The notes beneath the pieces were generated by a model. That model saw nothing but the letters and a program-made list of their open reading frames with translations. It was not told the origin of the DNA and ran no database searches. This document shows, piece after piece, positions 1-11,662 of a stretch of DNA of 64,000 nt (its first letter is position 1; each line of letters starts with the position of its first letter). The stretch is from the NCBI GenBank assembly GCA_025403435.1, contig CM046341.1, positions 7,959,219 to 8,023,218 of the forward strand, written 5' to 3'. This DNA is from Artocarpus heterophyllus (Eukaryota; Streptophyta; Magnoliopsida; Rosales; Moraceae). Made by a program: the position numbers and the translations under genes.

Positions 1-1440
1 ATGGTTAGTTTTGATCCCAGGGCAAAATCATTAAAATTTTCATACTTTGGGATAAAACCATAAAATTTGTTAAAACTAGATTTTTTTGCAAAACGAAAAC
101 CGACGCCTTGTTTTTTCTGCACCATTGCAATTAGCAATAAAATGAAAGTTTTTAACTAAAATAGGTATGAGAAGTTTTCTAAGATCCGTCAAGAGCAAAA
201 ACATCTTTTTTTTCCATAGAAACGACTCGAACAAACCCCAAACGTACGAACTAGGAAACCGCCCTTCAGTGGGAATTTTTCCATATTTTGTTAGTGACGG
301 AAAGGCAACATAAAATAAAGGAAAATGACAAGCTTACATGTTTTAACGTTTAAATATCATTATTGACATGTAGCTTGGTAGTGAATAGGTTATCCAATGA
401 TGGGATACTGTCCAGGCAAAACACCTAGTCGAATAGCAAGGGAAAGAGAAATTAGTTAACACTATACTAGTAAGTTTTAAATCTCACCTACACTGTAAAA
501 TTAAAGGTTTTAAATAAAAATATTGCACTTGTTTAAAGTTAATAAAGCACCATGTATGGTATGTCACCATAATAAAGAACTAATAAAATAATACATCAGA
601 TAAGATATATAAAGTAGGTGTCGCACCAATTCTTGATTCAAGAGGAGATTCAAGTAAAGAATATTATGATCTCGGTGTTAAGATGATCTTGCACATACAG
701 TGCGAACACTTGGGCCCTTAGTTCAAGATAAGTTTAAGGAATGAATAATTAAAGTTCATAATTAAGCATAAGTGGATCATGCATATAAATAGAAAACTAT
801 TTTGTGGGCTATGTTTAGACTTACTGAGCAATAGCTCAGGTAGTTATTTCATGCTGTAGGAAATCCAACCAAGAGACTAGAATAAATTTACTGTTGAGAT
901 GACAACGGCAAATGAGCAACAACGTTGTCAAGGGTATAGATACCACTCTGAGAGTGGTTCTGCTATAAACTATATGTTTTGAAGTACGTTACTTAATTTA
1001 AAGAAAACTATCTAGTTTACTATGGTGTGTTTTATAAATAGAACAAGCATTATAAATACATTTTGGAGCAAAGTTGTATTTATAAAATATGTTGTTATAA
1101 GATAAAAGTAGTTTATAACTTAATTAAGGTTAAAACAACGTTAAGTAATGGTCCAAAAAATCAGTCGTTACAGTGAAAGTGTTTTCTTTTTTTCTTTTTT
1201 TTTTGTTTTGTTTTGATGGCCCTTAGTGTTTTTCAACCATTGGATTTTGATCCGATAATACTTGGCTATTCTCCACCAGTGGAGAATAATGGTGTTCTCC
1301 GCCATAGAATTTCTCATATATGTATATATATATATATATAGACACACACATATATATACATACATACATATTTGATAAAATTAATATATTTTCTCTTGTT
1401 TTTGTTGACTTGTCATTTTTGTAGATGCATTCAAGTCATG
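1..1440. other. Gene-free left edge, possible retroelement relic
   Basis: No open frame here looks like a protein. The stretch at about 600-1130 is less AT-biased than its surroundings and reads like decayed LTR or untranslated retroelement DNA, but I found no matching second LTR and no paired ends, so this is only an impression. A mixed TA/CA microsatellite lies at about 1316-1371. Confidence 0.25.
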
Positions 1441-1454
1441 TTCTTTTTTTTTTT

Positions 1455-1960
1455 TGAGTTATTTACCCTTTTATGCATGTTTTTATTTTTTATTCAAACA
1501 TTATACTTTGGTTTTTTATCTTATCTAAGGTATACCCTCAAATTATATTTACTACACAAATTTATAACTTTTCTGATCAATTTTCAATTTTAACCTAAAA
1601 AAAGGCCCAAAATACCTTCAAATTAAAAAAATAGATTCAAAAACTTAAAAAAAAACTTTATATAAAGTTTTTTTTATTTTAAAAGTATATATATTATACC
1701 CTAAAATGTAGGTGTTTTGTCGTTTTTTTGTTTTCTTCTTATTTTTTTTGAAAGTTTTAATTTTTTTCTTTCACTTAAGAATAATTTGATCATTTTTTGA
1801 AATGAAACTCAACAACTAACTAAAGTGTGGTATAGACTTGTATGTTAAATCTAATATGAAGATATATATTCTATGAGATAAAAAATTAAAAGTATAATTT
1901 TTGAATTAACCTAAAACAAAATGTAAAAAAAGATAAATATTCCTCTTTTCCCACCCTCAT
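1455..1960. repeat. Foldback (long inverted repeat) element, copy A
   Basis: The left part (about 1490-1610) and the reverse complement of the right part (about 1760-1950) share the same sequence order: a TTCAAA-ATTATAC block, a TTTTTTATCTYAT block, then a TTAGATTTAA-like block. The two arms face each other around a T/A-rich centre. The same arrangement recurs at about 25755-26730 and 53818-54482, so this is a dispersed family and not a chance palindrome. There is no coding capacity. The ends are approximate and the arms have diverged. Confidence 0.55.
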
Positions 1961-4900
1961 GAAGATGCATTCAACTCAAGTCAATTGATTCTAAAAGAAC
2001 TTCCAAGACACTTGGTGCGTAGGTTTAGCCGGTTCAAAGCATGCAGGCGGTTCAAACTGGCCTTTGGTTGACCAATAACTGAGGCCAATTAAAAGTTTTA
2101 AAACGGTATAAACCCATAATATCTAAACTTTGCCTCCCTCAAGTTCACATGGTTTGAACCATTTTTTACAGTAAAAGCTATTGAAACATCAATTCTTGTT
2201 TCAAACTTGATATTCTTGTTTGAAACCCTTAAGTTTCAAACCATAAAATTCTAAACCACACCATTTTAAACCTGCACACTAAACAAACCATTAGTTTTTC
2301 AATGGTCCTAACCATAAATCATCATAAAATTTTTGTTTGAAATTCTTAAGACACCCTCTTTCCTTAGAGAAGTTAGGGAAGTGCTAGATTGAACCGCAGA
2401 AAAATCAAATATGAAAAGATTATTGACAATTACGTACTCTACGTGAGATAATTGTTTTTTCCTTTGTCTATGAACAGATTTTTTGTTTACCAAATCATGA
2501 TCAGATCTTTATCATATTCTCTCTCTCTCGCACGCACGTGCGCACACACACACAATAAATAAATATATATTTATATATATGTATATTAAAGTTCTTTTAA
2601 TAAGTAAACTGTGCCGACTTTTATCAAATTTTTCATCAATTATTAGATATTTTACATAAATATACAAATTCATTCCCTTAAATAAAATCAATTTTTATAA
2701 ATATATTTGAGACAATAAAACCGAAACTATATTTTTTTAGAATTTAATGGAAGAAATTATGAACGTTGATCTTAATATAACAATAAAAACTAAGATTATA
2801 AATATATATATATATATATATATGCGTACTAAAATATATCTATTAAATGAACTAAAGTATATCTACTTCAGTCATTATACTTTATTTATTAAATTAAATA
2901 AAAGTAAAGTATATTTATTTTAGTCATTATAGATTCCCTCAACGGTTTAATTTTTAGTTAATCAAACACCAAAACTCTGCTTTTTGGCATTCACAATTAC
3001 CAAATGCCCACCTAACTCATTTTAACTTTAGTCTTATAACTCATTTGTTTAATTTTTTAAGTTATATATATAGATATATAATGAACCTAAGCTTTTATGG
3101 ATCTAATACATATTAAATTGAAACCTTTTCCTCAAATAATTAGAGTTTGATTTTATTAATTTTGAATTAAATTTAATAATATAACTACTTAAGTAACCAG
3201 AATAAATAAAACATTGCAAAAAAAAAAAAAAAAACTTATGCATATAAAAAATTCAAAAAATCACAGGGATGCCTCTCTTGGGTCCTAACCTGAACTTGAT
3301 AAGAAAAATTCTAACTATACATACAGTCAATAATTAAAATATAAAATATATCATTATGGCTTTATTTAATAAAAAATATCTCTATTTTTTTAAAGGCCAC
3401 ACTAAAAAGAAATTTCTTGTTCCACCATTTACTACCTAAATACCTAAGTAGAAAACTTCTTTTGCATTATCAATCAGACTTTTCCCTTTTTCCAAAAAGA
3501 AAAAACTGTTTTTTTCAGGTTGTCTATCTATGTTTACCATTTGATTTGAATTAATTAATGCGTGAATAACTTATTATCTTTTGCTGTAAAAAATAATAAT
3601 AATAAAACACATGATTAAAGGAATAGGGGAAAGGTCATCAGTTATTATAAACTATATAGACAAAAAAAAAATCATTTCTATCCTATGAAGTTAAAACCTT
3701 TTAGTTACAAAATTATTGACTCTAATATAATATATAATGTATTTTTTATACTAAAATTTACTATTTTATCAACAGTGAGGTTACGATCCTATCTTCTTAA
3801 ATAAAATTGCTTTGTACATACATGCAAAGGTTTTGAAAAATGAGCAGCACCTAACTCAATAAAATAATGCATGTCATCCAACCATGCCTTCTTACACCCC
3901 TAATAGCTATAATAGCTAGGCCGCAATGCATTGGCCATGATGTTAGTCGATATATACAAACTTATATTTAATAATTTGTTCATTTTATAATTATGAATAA
4001 GCATATACTTAGACAGCAAAGTCCAAATTACTCAAATAGTGAGCCAACTAATTCTTTTTGACATACTTACCACCCATGTTAGAAAGCTCAACGTTTTGAA
4101 AATGGGACCAACTTTTTATCTTATGGTCTTTCCAGTTATAGGAAAGTTGAGCTTTCTTGGATACTTAAGAAGTTTAAAAAAATAATTAAAATAAGATAAA
4201 TTAAATTGGGATCTGCTTCAATTTTTACTTAACAAAGAAGCCATCTATTTTCACTTTTTTTTTTTTTGTTTTTATAAGAGTTTTATAATATTGTACATTG
4301 CTTCATATATACGCTGTACAAAATCCTATGAATATGGCACATAAAACAGTATTTTAATTCAACATCAGATTTAATTCCAACCTGCCCTTATTGCATCACT
4401 TTACCTATATTATGTATGCAAACAAACGTATTATTATTTTATATCATGTTATCCCAAGTTGGAATTATTAATCTTTTTTGTGGTGACCGAAAACAGACTC
4501 CTAGAATCACTTCATGATATCCAACGCCCCTGAAAAGTCCAACTTTATCCTATAATTATTTCGGATACAGAGCCCCTGGCCTCTACACTTTTCTCACACT
4601 AGAAAATAGATTATCAAATAAAGCCAAGTTTCTCTTAGATTTTTATTTTTTTTAGGGAATTGAATATCGTCATCCTTTGAATGGGAGCGATTTTGACCCC
4701 AACTTGCTGCTTTCCAAGAGACACCAGCACCCTCTTGTGGACTTTTTATCATTATGTACATTTTAGTCATGAAGGGTTGGAGATATCTATAGAACTGGAG
4801 CAGGTATAAATGTTTATATATATATATATACTTGTATGTATATTTTCGTGTCCAAACTGGCCTACAAAGAACACACGTTTTTATTATGAACATGATCATC

Positions 4901-7495
4901 TAGGACATTTGTTTTGTGGATTTATTCAGTTTCACGCTTGGGTACAATTGCAAATTGACCTCTTTTTAAAAAAAAAAAATGGGAATTTTGACCATTTTTA
5001 ATGGTTTAGAAAAATAAAAATTTTACTTTGACTATATGCATAATATGGCTTTATTTTACAGGTATTTTTCGTTTGTTCGATCTGATTTTTTGTTTAAATA
5101 GACTTTTGTTACAATCAATTTTGTTAAATCGATTTTCTTAGATAGAATTACACTTATTAAAGTTTAAAAATTTTAAAATTTTAATATAAATTTTCAATTC
5201 AAACCTGTAAACAAGCTAGATCATTTTAGATTGAATAAACATTAATTTTTCTCTCAGAAAAAGGGGTGAGAGTAGCTAGAAATATACACAAGTATATAGG
5301 TGTTAGATTAGTGGGGGGTAACCTAAATAATTATTTTCCATGTACTATTTCTCTTATAGGATGCAGAATGATTTTGAAGCAAGTTCATAGCATATAATAT
5401 TGATGAGAGAACATAGTATGGTCAAAAAAGAAAATATAAAACCTCGTGGGACTAGTGGGGTGGACTATAAAGTGGGGGAGGTGGGTATCATCCATTGAGA
5501 GTGATAGGCCTAAAGAGTCCATCACATAAGGTTCACAAGATGACGAACAAACCTAATGATTTTTATTTTTATTTTTTATTTTATTTTATTTCTTGAGCCT
5601 CCACCCCTATACCACTTTTCAAGGAAAATATATAGTCGAAAATGATAGCCATAAAAGCCAAAAGTGATAGGATGACAAATAACAAGAATTTTGTGCAAGG
5701 AACTTGGTCATAATATTATTCCTCCTCTCAAAGTCAATTCATTTCTCGCAATAATAATTGCCCACAAAAGAAAACAACTACCCAAATTTAGTCCTCAAAA
5801 AAATAATAATTTTTTTTTGGTGGGACTTAAAAATATTAAAAACCCAACAAGAGGGGGGGCCTTGGGGATAGAAAAAGAAAGGGTCCACGTGACATACACA
5901 TGTATACACACACATATGATATTGAAAGAGTCTGTACGTATTCATGCATGGTTTTTAAAAGCAGAATATCGACCAACAACAACAACAAAGCTACTAATTG
6001 ACCCATTCTCCATTCCAAAACTCTCTCTCTCCGTTTCTTCTTCATTATTATCGGCATGAATGATGCACACTATCGCCATTTGGTGACTTTTACTTGTAGC
6101 TCAAACAAGTATATATATATAATATATATTTGGTTTTAGAAAACAGATAATATATATATCTATTACCTGTTTTACAAAACCAAAAAAATAAAAGAGAAAA
6201 ATAATCACAGTTCTGGAGCTAAGTTAAGTCATTTCTCTAGTATCTACAAACAATAATACTGACAACAACCAAGTTTCATTTATTTATGTTTTTCTTAATT
6301 TGTAACAAATATGAACCTTATAAATAATTGTATCCTACAGTATCAAAAGAATAATATAAACCACTTCCACTTCTCCCTCTCTCTCTCTCTCTCTCTCTTC
6401 TGCAATTAAAATAATTTGAATATTTATAATCAGATAGCTGTTATCCGCTGTGTTAACCGTAAAAAATTTTTAAAAAAAATGTACAGCTTTTTTTTTTTTT
6501 TTACCCTTTCTTCTAAAATTATTGGACTGAAAGGCTGTACGAAATCCAGTAGTTTCACCGGAGATTTAGGGGAACCAAAAATAAAAAATAAAAATGAGAG
6601 AGACTATAAGTGGCAGACACCTTTAAAATTCGAGAGCTTTGGTTTTATTCAAGAATCTTCAAATGTCAAAAACTATTGCTGAAAAAAAAAGGTCAAAATC
6701 TATTGCATTGTGTTGGTAAAGTTTCACTTTGACAGCGCTTTATATACTGCAGTTTAAAGTGTGATTGAGGGTACCCTTTTTTTCAATATAGTTTTCTTTT
6801 TCCCTTTTCTTTTTTTTTACTTTCATATCTTAAGCATAATGAAAATTCTCCCAAAAAAAAAAAGAATAATGAGAACTTTCAAGTAGTTCATAATACCGGT
6901 TTAGAGTTCCCTTTTATAAGTTCGGTTAGTTTTACATTTTTAAAACCGATTTTGACTGAATTTAACATTCAAAAACATATACTATCGCTATAAAATATCC
7001 TAGTGTAAAATGCTCCTAGAAATAACATGCAATAGCATGAAAATATTGAATCTTTGCTATAAATTTTCGTGGCTTTTGTATTTTTAAAACTTCCTTGATC
7101 TATAAAATAAAATGCTTTCTATTAGCAAGGACTACTCATCATTTAAATTAATCTAAATTATTTTCTCTACATTTTCTTCCCAAATAACTTGCAGTTGCAC
7201 CCAAGTTCCATATGGTGTCTGGTCTCAACCATCTATTCCTTTCTTTTTTTCAATCTCTAAATATTTGAAGGATGTCTTTCTATGACAACATTGATTACTG
7301 TGATCAAATCTGAAACTATTCTATGTAAATTATATAACATTGCTCAAACACATGATAAGATAAAAGAAAAAAATAATGATAATAAGGAGCCAACTTGTAT
7401 ACCATTCTGACTTTGAATGTTGTGTGCAGCATCTCAACGTCTGAAGCTTGTTTGAAAGGCAACAATGAGCTGTATGCTAAATGTCTATTATGATT
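1961..7495. other. Gene-free AT-rich region downstream of ETR2
   Basis: No gene is supported. The stretch holds TA-rich microsatellites (about 2540-2580 and 2804-2822), homopolymer A and T runs, and a CT microsatellite at about 6375-6399. Open frames of 60-122 codons occur (for example 5691-6059 +), but their composition is low-complexity and they overlap open frames on the other strand. The final few hundred bases before 7496 should hold the 3' UTR of the minus-strand ETR2 gene; I could not identify a canonical AATAAA there. Confidence 0.6.
6371..6399. repeat. CT dinucleotide microsatellite
   Basis: An uninterrupted CT run follows a short CT-rich lead-in. It is a simple repeat with no other structure around it. 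Confidence 0.9.
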
Positions 7496-10400
7496 TCACA
7501 TCTTGTTGGCCTGCAACATGACTCTTCGCAGCTCGTTGGCGATTCCTTGTAACAGAACCGGTTTCCGGATTATTCCATTGATTCCAATTTGCATACACCT
7601 ATCCCACACATCTTCATCGTCACTCGCTGCCAAGGCAATGATCAAAGGCCAGCTACGGCTCCTAAACTTCCGAATCCTACTTGCAACTTCAAAACCATCC
7701 AACTCGGGCATGTGAAGGTCCAGGAGCACAATTTGGATTGAAGATTCAGCTGGACTTATGGCAGCGAGGCATTCGAACCCAGAAGAAAGAGCGGTTACAT
7801 TACACCCTAGCTTTTCGAGCAGTTTCCTGGTTACAACCCTGTTTATGTCGTCATCATCGGCTACTAAAACTTGCAGCCCTCGGAAAAGAGAATTGGAATG
7901 CAGGTTTTCTGATGAGCCTCCGGGTTCAGAGATTGCTAATGCAATTGATGGTCTCAGCTGAAACCTAAGATGGAGCCCCATGCTTTGGGCAGATCCTTGG
8001 GCGCTTGGGGCTACCCATATGTTCCCTTGCATCATCTGACAATAAAAGGAGGATTATAATAAATTACAAATGTGGTATTTGAAGAAAAAGGAAGAATATT
8101 GGAACAAAAAAGAAATTCTACTAGAAATACCAAGTTGCTCCCATAGTTTAAGTTGAAAGACAAAAACTCCAACCAAAATTTGTGCTTTTTACTCAAAATG
8201 CATTAAGTAAACTTATACCATAAATGGAGAGCCAAAAGATATAGAAGGCTGAAAATTGTCTCCTCATGGAGATGGTCCAATTTAGCGGCGAGACTTTGTC
8301 ATGTCCAGCATAATAATTTTACATAATAGGAGCAGCTCTAAAAGGTTTGACATTAATTTTAATCCATAAACCATGCTCTTCCTAAAAGCAAATATCTAGG
8401 CCCTTCATCTTATCTAATTCATAAATGTTTATGTCACTGCTAAACATTCAATAATGAAGATGAAATTATCTAATTCATAATGAATTTTAGGATCCTAATA
8501 TTCAGGAAGCAGCCTAGTCCTCAGGATTTGCAACTGATTCTGTGATGACTGATTCTAAACAAGTGAGGAATCAAATGACCTTTCTATTACACAAATCAAA
8601 AATTCACCTAAACAACTAATCTCAATCCAGAGTCTAGCTTTCCCTAGTTTAATCTTCGACCCCTTTGACATTAAAAAAACAAATGTGTATAATCCATTAG
8701 TAATTACCAAGTTTCTCACCTGCACTAGTTTTTTGCAGACGCTGAAGCTCAAGCCCTCGTCGATTCCATCACTCGTGTGTCTCCGACTGACAACCGGTAC
8801 ATTCGGAATTGTGCTATCCGATTGAGAACCACTCTCACTCAGCCTAATCTCGAATTTAATATAAACATCCCCATCTGAGGAGCTCGGCCTCCAAGCCACC
8901 CATCTTTGGTCATTCCTTCCGTGACTCCCGCTCTCCGGGAAAACACGAAGCACGACAAATCCCCCTTCCTTCTTGCCATTCAAAAGGTTTCCAATCATGT
9001 GCAGAATCACCTGAAAAACCCTCCTCTCATCTCCCATTACATTATCAGGCAAGGACTTCTCTACCTCAACGGCGAAACCAAATCCCCTATACAAGCACAA
9101 GCATTTGGCAAGACAGGCTGTTTCCTTTATCAGGGCATGTAGATGGAAAGACCTCATCTCCAACAAAAGCCTCCCGCTATCCTTCGTTGAAGTGTCCATC
9201 ACGTCGCCAATCAGAGTCGATAGCACATTGCTCGTCCTCACCATCGCCTCCACAATAACCCGCTGCTCATTGTTCAAATTCTCGTCCTGCAACATCGAAA
9301 GCAGGCCTAAAATTGAGTGCATCGGCCTCCTCATCCCGTTGCTCATCACTTTCTGGAACGCATTCCTCGCCTGGCTCGCTAACATCGCATTCCTTTTCGC
9401 CATCTGCAAGGCTCGGTTCTGCTCCGCCAGCTGCTCCCTCATCATCTGGGACTCCTCGAGAACCGCGGCGTGGGAGAGAGCCACCGCCACCTGATCCGCA
9501 ACCACCTTCACAATCTCAACCTCCTGGCTGCTCCAACACCTCGGAGGCTGCCCCCCGCCGCCCCCACCAGGGAGAACCAAAAGCAGCACAGCATAACAAG
9601 CCTGAATATGCTCCGGGGTGCCCCCTTTGAAATTACGAACCCGAAGCATCGGCATCCGAATGGCAGCCACAGGCCCGAGATCCTCACCAATCTCAGCAAT
9701 CCTCGTAACAACAAAGGCCGAATCGGAGCCAAGAAAAGTAACATCCTCGCTCCCCTTAATCCTCACAACATCAGGGCCAGTAATAGGAATAGAAACATCA
9801 TCCAAATTGGAGTAATTCCTCCCTTTAAGTTCATGGGTCAAAACCATGTGAGTTTTATTCTCATTAGGCATCCAAACCGCACAATACTGCAAACCCAAAA
9901 CCTCGGACAACTCAAACAATGTGGTATACAAAATGGTGTGCCTATCAAGAGACTTACGAATCTCATGAGTGAGCATCCTAACGTGCAAAGCAGCCTCTTT
10001 CTGCTTCATAATCATCCCGACTTCGCGGCCCAAATCCCAAGTCTTCTTCTTCAACATAAACTCCCTGACCTTAACCTTGAGAAGCAAAGGAATCAAGGTT
10101 ATGAGAGTTATAGAGGTGGCACAAGACACCAAGGCCGTTAAAATCTTGAAAACCGTCAAGGACAGCATGAGCTGAAATGGGTGAGGGCCGTAAGTCCAGC
10201 CATTGAGCAAATGGGTCATTCCGCAGAGGACGATGAAGGCGATGAATTGGAAGAGGACCCATTTGAAAGGGATGTTGGAGCAGCTGACGAAGTAGAGGAG
10301 CTCAATGGGGATGGAGAAGTAGGCGACGGCGATGAGGAAGTCGCTGACCCTTTGGCATTCTAGAATGTTCTCGATGCTCCAGAAGCTTCCTTCGTCGTCG

Positions 10401-10513
10401 CAGTTGCATCTGGGGAATCCGTTGAGATCGGGAGAAGCGGATGTTGAGATTAAGAGAGATGAAATCAGAAGAAGTAATAGTAGTAGTTGCCCAGATGCTA
10501 ATGCTTTTAACAT
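7496..10513 (-). CDS. ETR2: Ethylene receptor ETR2 (subfamily II, receiver-containing)
   Basis: This gene encodes an ER-membrane ethylene receptor that represses ethylene signalling through CTR1 until hormone binds. Coding exon 1 is 10513-8720 (598 residues, from an ATG) and exon 2 is 8035-7496 (179 residues). They join in phase 0 across a GT-AG intron, giving 777 residues, the usual ETR2 size. An N-terminal hydrophobic segment (about 9-25) precedes CNC at 35-37 and three membrane helices (about 57-142). C96 and H100 in LCGMTH match the copper/ethylene ligands. A GAF domain spans about 190-350. The kinase-like domain has N391 where ETR1 has its phospho-acceptor histidine, as expected for subfamily II. 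The receiver keeps its acidic cluster (658-661), phospho-acceptor D704 and K756. A run of six glycines at 315-320 sits in the GAF C-terminal part. Overall sequence is closer to Arabidopsis ETR2 than EIN4. Confidence 0.97.
8036..8719 (-). other. ETR2 intron (684 bp, phase 0)
   Basis: On the minus strand the donor reads GTGCAG|GTGAG at 8720/8719 and the acceptor reads CAG|ATGATG at 8036/8035. The join gives LVQ followed by MMQGNIW, the same join seen in EIN4-type receptors. The frame stays open for 54 codons into the intron, which would make a longer exon-1 protein without a receiver if unspliced. Confidence 0.95.
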
Positions 10514-10930
10514 TGCATCTAAAACCCACTGATTCTTTCAATCCATTTATCTGTTGCAAGAAAAGAAAAAGGAAAAAAAAGTTAAAACTTTGAAAAACCC
10601 ATGTGAAATTTGAGATCTAAAAGGCAATGAAATTAGGGGATAGCACAATGAAGAAGAAGGAGAAGACACTTGAAATACTTTTTTTTAATTTTTTATTTTG
10701 TCTAATGAATAAGGCAAATCCAAAAGACTATCCTAGAGAAGGAAAACAATAAAGAAACAAGCCCACCAAAGAAGAGTTAAAAAAGGTAAAAATAGGAGGG
10801 CGTTGTGAAGAAGTATGTTGTAATATGTGTACCTGAAGATGCAAAAAATCCCAAAGAAAACAACCAGATTCTAATCAAACTGGGGCTTGAGATCTTCTTC
10901 TTCCATAACCCATTAGTCCAATCTCATCAA
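10514..10930 (-). other. Probable ETR2 5' UTR with an intron
   Basis: Reading the minus strand, a good acceptor (TTGCAACAG, ending at 10551) lies 38 bases upstream of the start codon and a good donor (CTTCAG|GTACAC) lies at 10833/10832. Together they define a 279-bp leader intron (10832-10554). The leader exon would run from about 10930 to 10833. This is inferred from splice-like sequence and spacing only. Confidence 0.5.
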
Positions 10931-10950
10931 AACAACAAGCCTTTGTCTGG

Positions 10951-10970
10951 GCATTTATATATATATATAC
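10951..10970 (-). promoter_or_regulatory. Candidate TATA box of ETR2
   Basis: The minus strand reads GTATATATATATATAAATGC, a long TATA-type element placed about 30 bases upstream of a plausible start at 10925-10930. A start further upstream, in the CT-rich leader-like DNA at 11270-11550, is an alternative. Confidence 0.45.
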
Positions 10971-11029
10971 GTGTGTGTGTGTATGATATAAGATGGTATG
11001 ATGAGAAGCAAAAGCTTGTAAAGTTTTTT

Positions 11030-11660
11030 TTGAACGGAATAAAAAAACAAGAAAAGAGAGAGAGAGAAGAAAACCCAGCAACAAATCCCAATAAAAATGA
11101 TTCTTTTATACAAGGAAAAAAAGAATTTTTATTTACAGAAACAGAAAAGAAAAAAGAGAAAAGAAAAACCAGCGCCAGAAGAGGAGAGAAAAAAGAAAAA
11201 GAAAAGTCTACTACGGTTGTCGTAGAAGAGCAAACACAATACCCCCACGAAAACACCAAGAGAATTCTATCTTCTCTCTCTATATGTATTTCAAATTTCA
11301 AACAGGAAAAAAGGGAGGAGAGAATGTTCAAGGCTTTAGAGAAAGAAAGAATGAATGAATGAAAAATGGGAAGAATGAGATTTTAGAGAGAGAGAGAGAG
11401 GGGGAAGTTTTGGTTTTGGTTTTGGTTTTGGTTTGGTTCACAGCGCCGTTGTTTCGTGGAGAGAGAGAGGGAGAGGGGGGAATTAAAAAGGGTTGAAGGG
11501 GAGAGGGTGGTGCCCACATTCTTACATGAAGAGAACTTAGACGCTCTTTTGCACATCCTGTCCTAGTCACCCCCAAAACATTTGTTTTATTCTCTCTCTA
11601 TGTTCTCTCTTTCTCTCTCCTTATTTTGGGGTTTTTTTTTAAAAAAAAAAAAAAAAAAAA
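11030..11660. other. Purine/pyrimidine-biased low-complexity DNA upstream of ETR2
   Basis: The plus strand is very GA-rich (CT-rich on the ETR2 sense strand), with GAGA runs at about 11385-11401 and 11459-11475. There is a TTTTGG hexamer repeat at about 11407-11437 and a T8-A22 block at about 11631-11662. Long open frames here (such as 10805-11362 +) are by-products of the composition. The region may hold promoter or 5' leader sequence of ETR2. Confidence 0.6.
11407..11437. repeat. TTTTGG hexamer microsatellite
   Basis: About four to five TTTTGG units form a tandem array between GA-rich tracts, roughly 0.5 kb upstream of the candidate ETR2 TATA box. Confidence 0.85.
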
Positions 11661-11662
11661 AA

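Noticed and set aside
5691..6059. 122-codon plus-strand frame
   Set aside because: It overlaps a comparable minus-strand frame, has no recognisable motif and lies in simple-sequence DNA.
8555..8719. Longer single-exon ETR2 of 652 residues
   Set aside because: The extension lies in the intron after a good GT donor; the receiver domain of the family is found in frame in the downstream exon.
9313..10141. Plus-strand frames of 105-223 codons opposite ETR2
   Set aside because: They are antisense shadows of the GC-richer ETR2 coding exon.
10805..11362. 185-codon plus-strand frame upstream of ETR2
   Set aside because: It is a Lys/Glu-rich product of GA-rich DNA with an overlapping low-complexity frame on the other strand.
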